From: Acidobacteriota bacterium
GTDB taxonomy: Bacteria > Acidobacteriota > Vicinamibacteria > Vicinamibacterales > 2-12-FULL-66-21
Reading direction: 5' to 3'
Assembly (NCBI GenBank): GCA_020200195.1
Contig: JAIVJE010000359.1
Span: 1 to 5,914, forward strand
Length of the DNA: 5,914 nt
Shown: positions 1 through 5,855 of the stretch, piece by piece
Position numbering within the stretch: the stretch's first letter is position 1
How the letters are laid out: every line of letters starts with the position of its first letter
The notes under the pieces: model-generated
Seen by the model: only the letters and a program-made list of their open reading frames with translations
The model's database searches: none
Told to the model about the DNA's origin: nothing
Position numbers and translations under genes: made by a program

Positions 1-294
1 CGTAAACCCAGCGTGGAAGACGATCAGGGGAAGGCTCAGGAGCCCGAGCCAGAGATGCCCGCGCATCCAGGTTTGCGCCCGCCCGAGCCGCCATACCGGC
101 ACCTTTTTGCGCGCAGCGAGCAACCCCGCGAACACCATCATCGCAAAGCCGGCCACACCGTACGCGAGCCCCAGCCACGAGCCGCCGCTCGGCGCCTCCG
201 CGCGTGTGGCGTAAGGCACGTACAACACCGTGGACGCGACGAGGATCGCGGCACTGGCGACGGCCCACGAGCGATGCGTGCGATCGATGAGCAT
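1..294 (-). CDS. Membrane protein with haem-b-like H-x13-H helix, partial (C-terminus beyond left edge)
   Basis: Reading the minus strand from the ATG at 294 gives 98 open codons that run off position 1, so only the N-terminus is present. Three hydrophobic segments are visible: about residues 10-28, 40-61 and from 80 onward. Between the second and third is a basic loop (RKKVPVWRLGRAQTWMRG), which should face the cytoplasm. The third segment begins at His80 and contains His94, an H-x13-H spacing seen in bis-histidine haem b helices of ferric-reductase-like and cytochrome-b-like proteins. The partner histidine pair would be in a later helix not seen here. The gene lies 60 bp downstream of the Fe-S/cNMP gene on the same strand, so it is probably the membrane partner that passes electrons to or from it. 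No good Shine-Dalgarno sequence sits directly before the ATG. The AGGAGG-like words are about 30 or more bases upstream, within a repeat. The membrane nature is well supported; the haem role is inferred. Confidence 0.75.
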   Translation of the reverse strand, partial: MLIDRTHRSWAVASAAILVASTVLYVPYATRAEAPSGGSWLGLAYGVAGFAMMVFAGLLAARKKVPVWRLGRAQTWMRGHLWLGLLSLPLIVFHAGFT

Positions 295-297
295 TAC

Positions 298-353
298 TTC
301 AGCTTTCAGCTCTCAGCTTTCAGCTCCTCCTGCCTCCTGCCTCCTACCTCCTA
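298..353. repeat. Two adjoining heptamer tandem arrays in the gap between genes
   Basis: Eight consecutive 7-bp units fill almost the whole 60-bp gap. Four are TTCAGCT or CTCAGCT (298-325) and four are CCTCCTG or CCTCCTA (326-353). The second block ends one base before the stop codon (355-357) of the Fe-S/cNMP gene. Read on the minus strand the second block is a series of AGGAGG words, which resemble ribosome-binding sites but lie too far from the next ATG at 294 for normal use. The unit types change in the middle but the period does not. Function is unknown. Confidence 0.85.
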
Positions 354-354
354 T

Positions 355-2619
355 TTACTTACTCGTCGCCTCGGTTCCGGCGCCCGGCCGACGCTGCGAC
401 TGGTCCCCTGCGGCCCTCGATGCGCGCGCGGCATCCGCACCGACGGGGGACTGCCCTGGCGCGCGCATGCTCGCGAAGAAAGTCAGCGGCTCGACCCGAT
501 GCGCGGCGTCGTGCGGGCACGCGTACACGCAGCTCGGCTCCTCGTGCTCCATGCACAAATCGCAGCCCGTGGCCTTGCGCTTGACGGAGGCGATCTGCCG
601 CGACGGCTGCGCGGGATCAGGGCCTTTGACCTCGAACGGGTGCATGTTGAGGTTGCCGTACGGGCAATTCCGGGCGCACAGCCCGCAGCCGATGCACCAG
701 TCTTCGATGATGATCTCGAGCGAGTTCCGGCGGCGGATCGACCCGACGGGGCACCCGACCATGCACAGGGGATCGCGGCACTGCCGGCATGATGTGGCGA
801 CGAGGTACTTGTCGAAGCGCAGCCCTTCCCGGACCAGCCGGGTGACGCCGTCGTGGGCATCGGCGCACGCGCGCACGCATTGATCGCAGCGGGTGCACTT
901 CTCGAGGTCGAGGAGGAGGAGGCTTTGCGCCTCCATCAATCCCTGGACCAGGAAGTCGTTGATCGGCACGGTCTCGGCGGTAACCATGCGCTGGCGGTTC
1001 ATGTCCGCGCGCTCGCGCGCCACGTGTTCCAGACCGTCGCGGATCTCGGGGAACCGCGCCAGCATCAGATGAAAATCCTCCCCGGAGATCTTCACGACAT
1101 CGACGTGATCGAGCGCGGTGCAGGTCGCGGTGCGGACGCCGCCGCCGAGCAAGCCCATCTCGCCGAAATACCCGCCGCGCCCGAGATACGTGAGCACGAG
1201 CTCCCCGCCCGGGTGCGCTTCAGAAACCTTCACGAAACCGAGGCGCACGAGATAGAAGGCGTCAGCCGGATCGCCTTGTTTGACGATCACCTGACCGGGC
1301 GAGAAGCGCAGCAGCTCGACGCGGTCCTGCAGGTACTCGACGAAATCGGCCGGCATCGCCGAGAACACCGGCACGCTGCGCAGGTGCGTGCCCAGCGCAC
1401 GCTGGCGATACTTGCGATCCAGTTCAGCGCGGAATGTCTTGTTCTTCTGCAGGATGTCGAGCACGTTGCGCAGCATCTCGAGCACCACGACCTCGGTTGC
1501 GGCACGGACCGTCGCCGAGCGCGGATGGAAGCTCATGCACGTCATTTCCCCGAACAGCTCGCCCGCGCCGATCTGCGCGATCGGCTTGTCGTACGGGAGA
1601 TCGACCGGCGCATCGATCGGGATCCATTTCTGCTTGTTCTCTTCCTGCCGGACGTGTTCCTGCCGGCTGGCCAGCCGGCTGCGGATGCGTGACAGCCAGC
1701 CCGCGTGCGCGTCCTCCTGCTTCACGTGCCCGATCGGCGAGCCGATGAACACATCCACCGCGCCTTCGAGTATGTAGAACGCGGTCGAGCCGAATTCTCC
1801 CTCCCGGCAAATGACCTCGCCGGGTGTGAAGGTCCTGCGAACGACGGCGCCCTTGTTCAGTTCGAGGAACGTCCCCGAGACCCCTTTGAACACCGGGAGC
1901 TGCAGCACCCATTCGGGATCGAGCTGCTCGCCGCCCAGCTCCGTGGCCACGACGCGTTTGTTGGTCAGCGCGCCTGTGGGGCACGACACCATGCACTCGC
2001 CGCACGAGACGCAGGTCGAGCTGCCCATCGGCAGGTTCAGGTCGAAACCGATGCCCGCCGTGTAGCCGCGGCCGCTCCGGCCGATGACGTTGTTCTGCTT
2101 CACCTCGTCACAGCCGCGTACGCAGCGATCGCACAGGATGCACGCCTCGTGATCGACGGCGATGCTGAGCGACGAATCATCGCGCCCGCGCGGCGACAGG
2201 CGACGCGCGTATCGCGGCTGTGCCGGCCCACCGGGCCCGCCGGCTGGCGTCCGGGCCGCGGGCGACATGTGCGCCGCCATCGTCTCCAGCTCGCAGTCGC
2301 CGCTGGCCTGCTGCCTCGCGCACGGCGACGGGTGATCCGACATCAGGATTTCGACCAGCGTGCGCCGCGCCTGCAGCACCGGCGCGCTGTCGGTCTTGAC
2401 CACCATGCCGGGGTCGCACTCGCGGACGCACGCTGCGGCATACACGCGCGCACCCACGTCCACGACGCAGACGCGGCACACGCCGACGGGCGTCTGGTTC
2501 TGCTGATGGCAGAGCGTCGGCACGGGAATCCCGTTCACCCGCGCTGCATCGAAGATGGTGGTCCCGCGCGGGACAGTGACCTCGCGGCCGTCGATCGTCA
2601 GAGTGACCGTGGCGCTCAT
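355..2619 (-). CDS. Multidomain Fe-S protein: NuoG-like ferredoxin head, two cNMP-binding domains, DmsB/NrfC-type four-cluster ferredoxin
   Basis: This 754-residue protein has no signal peptide or membrane segment, so it is probably cytoplasmic. Residues 1-80 are a NuoG/FdhA-like [2Fe-2S] domain (C37, C48, C51, C64). Next is a His-Cys cluster region (H96, C100, C109) in which the usual middle cysteine is Gln103. Two [4Fe-4S] motifs follow: C160/163/166/170 and C203/206/209/213. Two cyclic-nucleotide-binding domains occupy about 245-395 and 415-540. Each keeps the phosphate-cassette FGEM with Glu and Arg nine residues apart (E358/R367 and E487/R496). The C-terminal part (569-705) has the four-cluster pattern of DmsB, NrfC and FdnH: C575/578/581/585, C611/614/619/623, C642/645/648/652 and C686/689/697/701. 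The tail (711-754) is Pro/Arg/Ala rich and probably disordered. The ATG at 2619 is chosen because it forms an ATGA overlap with the preceding stop; an upstream in-frame ATG at 2655 has no ribosome site. It likely carries electrons from the NuoEF protein to a membrane partner, with cyclic nucleotide control inferred. Confidence 0.95.
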   Translation of the reverse strand: MSATVTLTIDGREVTVPRGTTIFDAARVNGIPVPTLCHQQNQTPVGVCRVCVVDVGARVYAAACVRECDPGMVVKTDSAPVLQARRTLVEILMSDHPSPCARQQASGDCELETMAAHMSPAARTPAGGPGGPAQPRYARRLSPRGRDDSSLSIAVDHEACILCDRCVRGCDEVKQNNVIGRSGRGYTAGIGFDLNLPMGSSTCVSCGECMVSCPTGALTNKRVVATELGGEQLDPEWVLQLPVFKGVSGTFLELNKGAVVRRTFTPGEVICREGEFGSTAFYILEGAVDVFIGSPIGHVKQEDAHAGWLSRIRSRLASRQEHVRQEENKQKWIPIDAPVDLPYDKPIAQIGAGELFGEMTCMSFHPRSATVRAATEVVVLEMLRNVLDILQKNKTFRAELDRKYRQRALGTHLRSVPVFSAMPADFVEYLQDRVELLRFSPGQVIVKQGDPADAFYLVRLGFVKVSEAHPGGELVLTYLGRGGYFGEMGLLGGGVRTATCTALDHVDVVKISGEDFHLMLARFPEIRDGLEHVARERADMNRQRMVTAETVPINDFLVQGLMEAQSLLLLDLEKCTRCDQCVRACADAHDGVTRLVREGLRFDKYLVATSCRQCRDPLCMVGCPVGSIRRRNSLEIIIEDWCIGCGLCARNCPYGNLNMHPFEVKGPDPAQPSRQIASVKRKATGCDLCMEHEEPSCVYACPHDAAHRVEPLTFFASMRAPGQSPVGADAARASRAAGDQSQRRPGAGTEATSK

Positions 2620-4301
2620 GCCGCCCCCGCCCGGAAGCAGACGCCGGCGGGACATCTGCGATCAAGGAGGTGGGCGTCCACTTCCTCCTTGAAATGCGTC
2701 AGCACCGATGCCATCGGCACCGGCACGACCTGCCCGAGACCGCAGATCGACGTGAGCCGCAGAGCGTGGGACAACTCCTGGAACAGCACGAGATCCTCGG
2801 CGCCGTAGTGCCCCCGCGTCCATTGCGTGAGCAGATCCACGAGCTTCTGCGATCCCACGCGGCACGGCACGCATTTGCCGCACGATTCGTTGCGGAAGAA
2901 TCGCGTGGAATTGAGCGCCATGTCGACCATGCAGGCGCGGTCGTCGCAGACGACAATGGCGCCGGACCCGACGGTGGCGCCCGCCTTGGTCATCGCGTTC
3001 CAATCGAGCGGCAGATCGAGCATCGACGCCGGCAGATATCCGCCCGCCGGACCGGACGGCGCGTACGATTTCAGCGTGCGGCCCTGCGGCACACCACCGG
3101 CGTAATCCTCGATCAGTTCACGGTACGAGGTGCCCATAGGCACTTCAAAGACGCCGGGGCGGCGGACGTCGCCGCTGACACCGACGAACTTGACGCCGAC
3201 CGATCCGTTCTTACCTTGCGACTTCAGCCAGTCGAGGCCGCGCGCGAGAATGACGGGGACGAAAAAGAAGGTCTCGACGTTGTTGATGACCGTCGGCTTG
3301 CCCCACAGCCCCTGCTGGCCGGGGAACGGCGGCTTGTTACGCGGCTCGGCGCGTTTGCCTTCGATCGCTTCGAGCAGCGCGCTCTCCTCGCCGCAGATGT
3401 AGAGTCCCGGACTGACGAACATCTCCAGATCGAAGCTGAGGTCGCTACCGAGGATCCGATTGCCGAGCAGCCCCTCTCGATAGCAGCGACGAATCTCGTC
3501 CTCGAGGATGTGTTCCTGCTGCGTGTATTCGTGGCGGATGTAGAAGATGCCGTGCTTCGCGCCGGACACGAGCGCGCCCAGGATCATTCCCTCGATGACC
3601 AGGTGCGGGGCGTGCGTCATGATGAACCGGTCTTTGATCGTGCCGGGCTCGCTCTCATCGGCATTGCAGACGATAAACTTCTCCGTGCCTGGCTGCGCGC
3701 GGACGATTTCCCATTTCAGGCCCGTCGGGAAGCCGGCGCCGCCCAGGCCGCGCAGGCCGCTTTCCTTCAGCTTGGCAACCATCCCGGTCCAGTCACGAGA
3801 CTGGACGTATTCCCGCAGGACACCGTATCGCGCGGTGGGCGGATAGGGATCGCAGGCGACCGTCGCGGTTTCGGGACGGTGCCCGTTCGGCAGCGCCTGA
3901 CCGCCCAGCGCCGTCTGGATCAGGGCACCGGCGTTCTGTTCGGTGACCTGCTCGAAAATCGTGTCGTTGATCGCAATCGCCGGCGCAAGATCGCACCGGC
4001 CGAGACACGACACGTGCGTGATGTTGACGTCCTGCCCCGCGAAGCGGCGCTCGAGCGCCAGCTGGAGCTCTCCCGCGGCGTAGCGATGGCACGACATGTC
4101 GCCGCAGACGCGCACCTCGGCGCGTGCCGGCGGTTTGAGGAAGAAATGCGGATAGAAACTGGCGACCGCCTGCAGCCGGTACAGCGGCAGGTCCAGCCGC
4201 TCGGCGAGCGCGTGCAGCGCCGGCTCCGGCAAGAAGCCGTGCGTCCGCTGAATGGCACGCAGCTCGTCGAAGACTGGTGAGTGAGTGCGCGGCTGGTCCA
4301 C
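2616..4301 (-). CDS. Fused NuoE-NuoF NAD(P)H dehydrogenase / diaphorase subunit (FdsB/HoxF-like)
   Basis: 561 residues combining two subunits that are separate in E. coli complex I. Residues 1-134 are a NuoE-type thioredoxin-like domain with the [2Fe-2S] ligands C66, C71, C99 and C103 (Cx4C and Cx3C). About residues 158-555 are a NuoF domain. It has the FMN/NADH glycine-rich loop GLRGLGGAGFPTGLKW (182-197), the CNADES motif (212-217), CGEESALL (303-310) and the [4Fe-4S] ligands C474, C477, C480 and C520 (CxxCxxCx39C). The expected role is hydride exchange between NAD(P)H and FMN, then single-electron transfer to Fe-S clusters. The GLRGLGGAGFP form resembles soluble formate dehydrogenase and hydrogenase diaphorase subunits (FdsB, HoxF) as well as complex I. 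The start is GTG at 4301, with a weak GAAGAG five bases upstream. It is the first gene of the left-going operon and overlaps the next gene by 4 bp. No other complex I subunits are present, so it is probably not part of a standard complex I. Confidence 0.96.
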   Translation of the reverse strand: MDQPRTHSPVFDELRAIQRTHGFLPEPALHALAERLDLPLYRLQAVASFYPHFFLKPPARAEVRVCGDMSCHRYAAGELQLALERRFAGQDVNITHVSCLGRCDLAPAIAINDTIFEQVTEQNAGALIQTALGGQALPNGHRPETATVACDPYPPTARYGVLREYVQSRDWTGMVAKLKESGLRGLGGAGFPTGLKWEIVRAQPGTEKFIVCNADESEPGTIKDRFIMTHAPHLVIEGMILGALVSGAKHGIFYIRHEYTQQEHILEDEIRRCYREGLLGNRILGSDLSFDLEMFVSPGLYICGEESALLEAIEGKRAEPRNKPPFPGQQGLWGKPTVINNVETFFFVPVILARGLDWLKSQGKNGSVGVKFVGVSGDVRRPGVFEVPMGTSYRELIEDYAGGVPQGRTLKSYAPSGPAGGYLPASMLDLPLDWNAMTKAGATVGSGAIVVCDDRACMVDMALNSTRFFRNESCGKCVPCRVGSQKLVDLLTQWTRGHYGAEDLVLFQELSHALRLTSICGLGQVVPVPMASVLTHFKEEVDAHLLDRRCPAGVCFRAGAA

Positions 4302-4357
4302 GTTGGCTCTTCGCTGCCGCGGACGAAGAAAGAGTACGTCAGGCGACGCGAGTCCGC

Positions 4358-4387
4358 ACTATAACCAACGGTCCGGCCAACTGTCCA
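4358..4387 (-). promoter_or_regulatory. Candidate sigma70-type promoter for the left-going operon
   Basis: On the minus strand a TGGACA -35-like box (4387-4382, five of six consensus bases) is followed after 18 bp by a TATAGT -10-like box (4363-4358, five of six). The predicted transcript start near 4351 would leave a leader of about 50 bases before the GTG at 4301. The placement is sensible, but sigma factor preferences in this lineage are not known to me. It is a match by eye only. Confidence 0.4.
4365..4386. repeat. 10-bp direct repeat, possible operator
   Basis: CCAACGGTCC (4365-4374) and CCAACTGTCC (4377-4386) match at nine of ten positions, with starts 12 bp apart. They lie between and partly over the proposed -35 and -10 boxes of the left-going operon. 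Such tandem sites can bind a regulator, but no regulator gene is in the window. Chance or repeat expansion is also possible. Confidence 0.4.
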
Positions 4388-4394
4388 ATACCTT

Positions 4395-4422
4395 CTCCCT
4401 TGTCCCGTGTCCCTTTTCCCTT
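4395..4422. repeat. Heptamer tandem array, TCCCTT type, in the divergent promoter gap
   Basis: Four consecutive 7-bp units, CTCCCTT, GTCCCGT, GTCCCTT and TTCCCTT. In the same phase the following heptamers are GTATAAC, CTTGCAC and CATGCAC; the last contains the ATG of the cytochrome gene. The array is pyrimidine rich on the plus strand and supplies the possible -35 of that gene's promoter. Function is unknown. Confidence 0.75.
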
Positions 4423-4429
4423 GTATAAC
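4400..4429 (+). promoter_or_regulatory. Candidate promoter of the multihaem cytochrome gene, possibly giving a leaderless mRNA
   Basis: TTGTCC (4400-4405) and TATAAC (4424-4429, five of six consensus bases) are 18 bp apart. Transcription would start at about 4436-4437, directly at the ATG (4438). No Shine-Dalgarno sequence precedes that ATG, which fits a leaderless message. A second TATAAC at 4360-4365 could instead serve a promoter with a leader of about 65 bases, though I see no matching -35 for it. Confidence 0.35.
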
Positions 4430-4437
4430 CTTGCACC

Positions 4438-5796
4438 ATGCACCGGCGTCATCTTCCGGCGGCGGCCCTCGCGGCGTCCGTCGTTCTGTTCTGCGGGGTC
4501 CTGAGCTTGTCGTTACGGGCCGGCGAGCTGGTGGTCCAGCCGTCGCCGGGTTCAGCAGCGCCGGCGATGCAGGCGGTGGGCGCCTTTACCGGTCCAGGAT
4601 CCTGCGCAGCGGCGGCGTGCCACGGCGCCGTGCGCCCGGTGGCCGGCAGCCGCATTCTGCAAACGGAGTACACGACCTGGATCGCGCAGGACCGTCACGT
4701 CCGCGCCTTCGAGGTGCTGTCGAACCCCGTCTCCGTACGGATGGCGAAAATTCTTGGCGTCGGGCGCGCCGACACCGCCCCCAAATGCCTGGTGTGCCAC
4801 AGCCTGGACGTGCCGGGCGGCCGTCAGGCCCACACATTTGCCAACGAGGGGGTGAGCTGCGAAGCCTGCCACGGGCCGGCGAGCGGGTGGCTGGGGCCGC
4901 ACACGACGCGCGGATGGACGCACGCGCAGTCGGTCGCGCTCGGCATGTACGACACGAAGGACATCGTGAAGCGGACGGAGCGATGCCTCACGTGCCACCT
5001 GGGAACCGCGGAAAAATCGGTGGATCACGAGATGATCGCCGCCGGCCATCCGGACCTCGTATTCGATCTCGAAGCGTTCAGTGCGGCGATGCCCCGGCAC
5101 TGGCGCGAGAACACCGACCAGGATCCGTTCCGCAGCGTACGCGCATTCAGTCTCGGTCAGCTGGTCCACGTGCGAAGCAGCCTCGATCGCCTGGCCGTTC
5201 GCGTCAAAGGCCCGGTCTGGCCGGAATACGCGGAGCTCGACTGCTTCGCCTGCCATCACAGCCTCACGCGCGCCGACGACAGCTGGCGTCAGGCGCAAGG
5301 CTACACGGGCCGTCGTCCTGGCAACCCGCCGCTGAATCTGTCTCGATGGGCAACCGCGCGGCATGTGCTGGCGGCCTTCGACGAACCGGGGGCGGCCGAG
5401 CTCGATGGCGTGATGACCAAGCTGGCGCTCGAAGCCAGCCGCCTGCGCACGGACGCCGATCAGGTAGTTGCGATCGCGGCCCAGGCGCGGACGATGATCG
5501 ATCGGGGGATTGCGCGTGCATTGTCGGCGCCCGCGGATGCGGCGCTGGCGCGGCGGCTCCTGCGCGCCGTGGCCGGGGCGGCGGAGGAGATCGCGCCGCG
5601 CGGCGAGCGCGCCGCTGAACAGACGGCCATGGCGATGGAGTCGCTCTATGCCGCCTGGGCGCGCGGAGGTGGCGGTGAAAGCGCGGCGACGAAGGCCGCG
5701 TTCAACGAGCTGTTCCAGCAGTTCGAGAACCCCAGCAGCTACGACCCACGCCGCTTCGTTGCGCAAGTACGCAAGATCGAGTCCTCACTGCCCTGA
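4438..5796 (+). CDS. Secreted pentahaem c-type cytochrome, cytochrome c554-like family
   Basis: 452 residues. The N-terminus is a Sec-type signal peptide: basic MHRRH, hydrophobic core about 7-26, likely cleavage near LRA/GE (27-29). The mature protein should therefore be periplasmic or exported. Five haem c attachment sites are visible: CX4CH at C56-H62, then CXXCH at C117-H121, C141-H145, C183-H187 and C269-H273. Histidines outside these motifs that could be distal ligands include H87, H132, H197, H204, H221 and H244. The AGHPDLVFDLEAFS segment (202-215) followed by PRHW (219-222) looks like a conserved core of this family. The last 140 or so residues (about 310-452) have no haem site and are Ala/Arg rich and probably helical. 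The start ATG is the first after the promoter region and gives a complete signal peptide. The gene is divergent from the dehydrogenase operon and probably supplies its periplasmic electron carrier. Its enzymatic activity, if any, cannot be told from sequence. Confidence 0.92.
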   Translation: MHRRHLPAAALAASVVLFCGVLSLSLRAGELVVQPSPGSAAPAMQAVGAFTGPGSCAAAACHGAVRPVAGSRILQTEYTTWIAQDRHVRAFEVLSNPVSVRMAKILGVGRADTAPKCLVCHSLDVPGGRQAHTFANEGVSCEACHGPASGWLGPHTTRGWTHAQSVALGMYDTKDIVKRTERCLTCHLGTAEKSVDHEMIAAGHPDLVFDLEAFSAAMPRHWRENTDQDPFRSVRAFSLGQLVHVRSSLDRLAVRVKGPVWPEYAELDCFACHHSLTRADDSWRQAQGYTGRRPGNPPLNLSRWATARHVLAAFDEPGAAELDGVMTKLALEASRLRTDADQVVAIAAQARTMIDRGIARALSAPADAALARRLLRAVAGAAEEIAPRGERAAEQTAMAMESLYAAWARGGGGESAATKAAFNELFQQFENPSSYDPRRFVAQVRKIESSLP

Positions 5797-5805
5797 TCGA
5801 GAGTG

Positions 5806-5855
5806 GTGCACGTGCAGCGTGCAGAGTGCAGGGTGCGGTGCTGTGCACGTGCAAT
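5806..5855. repeat. GTGCAGN heptamer array bounded by two copies of an 11-bp palindrome-containing word
   Basis: Beginning ten bases after the cytochrome stop codon are heptamers GTGCAGC (5812), GTGCAGA (5819), GTGCAGG (5826) and GTGCGGT (5833). They are bracketed by identical GTGCACGTGCA words at 5806-5816 and 5843-5853. Each bracket contains the perfect 10-bp palindrome TGCACGTGCA. The two palindromes are complementary to each other and could pair in RNA, which might act in transcript ending or stability, but there is no T tract typical of an intrinsic terminator. Confidence 0.75.

Noticed and set aside
298..353. The 7-bp repeats as a CRISPR array
   Set aside because: Units are only 7 bp and contiguous, with no spacers and no cas genes.
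13..792. Plus-strand open frames across the left end and the 295-354 gap
   Set aside because: They run through the repeat array and oppose the membrane and Fe-S genes, and their translations show no domain.
853..1692. Plus-strand open frame of 279 codons
   Set aside because: It lies entirely opposite the cNMP domains, whose motifs are unmistakable on the minus strand.
2620..2655. Upstream ATG (2655) as the start of the Fe-S/cNMP protein
   Set aside because: It would add 12 residues of Arg/Gly-rich sequence and lacks a ribosome site. The ATG at 2619 starts directly before the conserved ferredoxin fold and overlaps the preceding stop.
1705..2808. Plus-strand open frame of 367 codons opposite the Fe-S/cNMP gene
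   Set aside because: It spans the junction of two real minus-strand genes, has no recognisable motif and has the His/Arg/Ala bias of an antisense frame.
2670..4280. Long open frame (536 codons) on the plus strand opposite the NuoEF gene
   Set aside because: It mirrors the codon phase of a clearly conserved gene on the other strand. Its translation is rich in Arg, Ala, Asp and His, without domains, as expected of an antisense shadow in high-GC DNA.
4494..4496. Cys19 of the cytochrome as a lipoprotein anchor
   Set aside because: The preceding residues (VLF) do not form a lipobox and the hydrophobic core continues beyond the cysteine, so an ordinary signal peptide is more likely.
4407..5618. 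Plus-strand frame of 403 codons overlapping the cytochrome in another phase
   Set aside because: The product is low-complexity Arg/Gly/Pro sequence, and the haem motifs are in the other frame.
4552..5766. Minus-strand open frame of 404 codons opposite the cytochrome
   Set aside because: The plus strand has a signal peptide and five haem sites; the minus frame has no recognisable domain.
5806..5853. Intrinsic terminator for the cytochrome gene
   Set aside because: The repeats can pair, but no T-rich tract follows, so a standard terminator is not supported.
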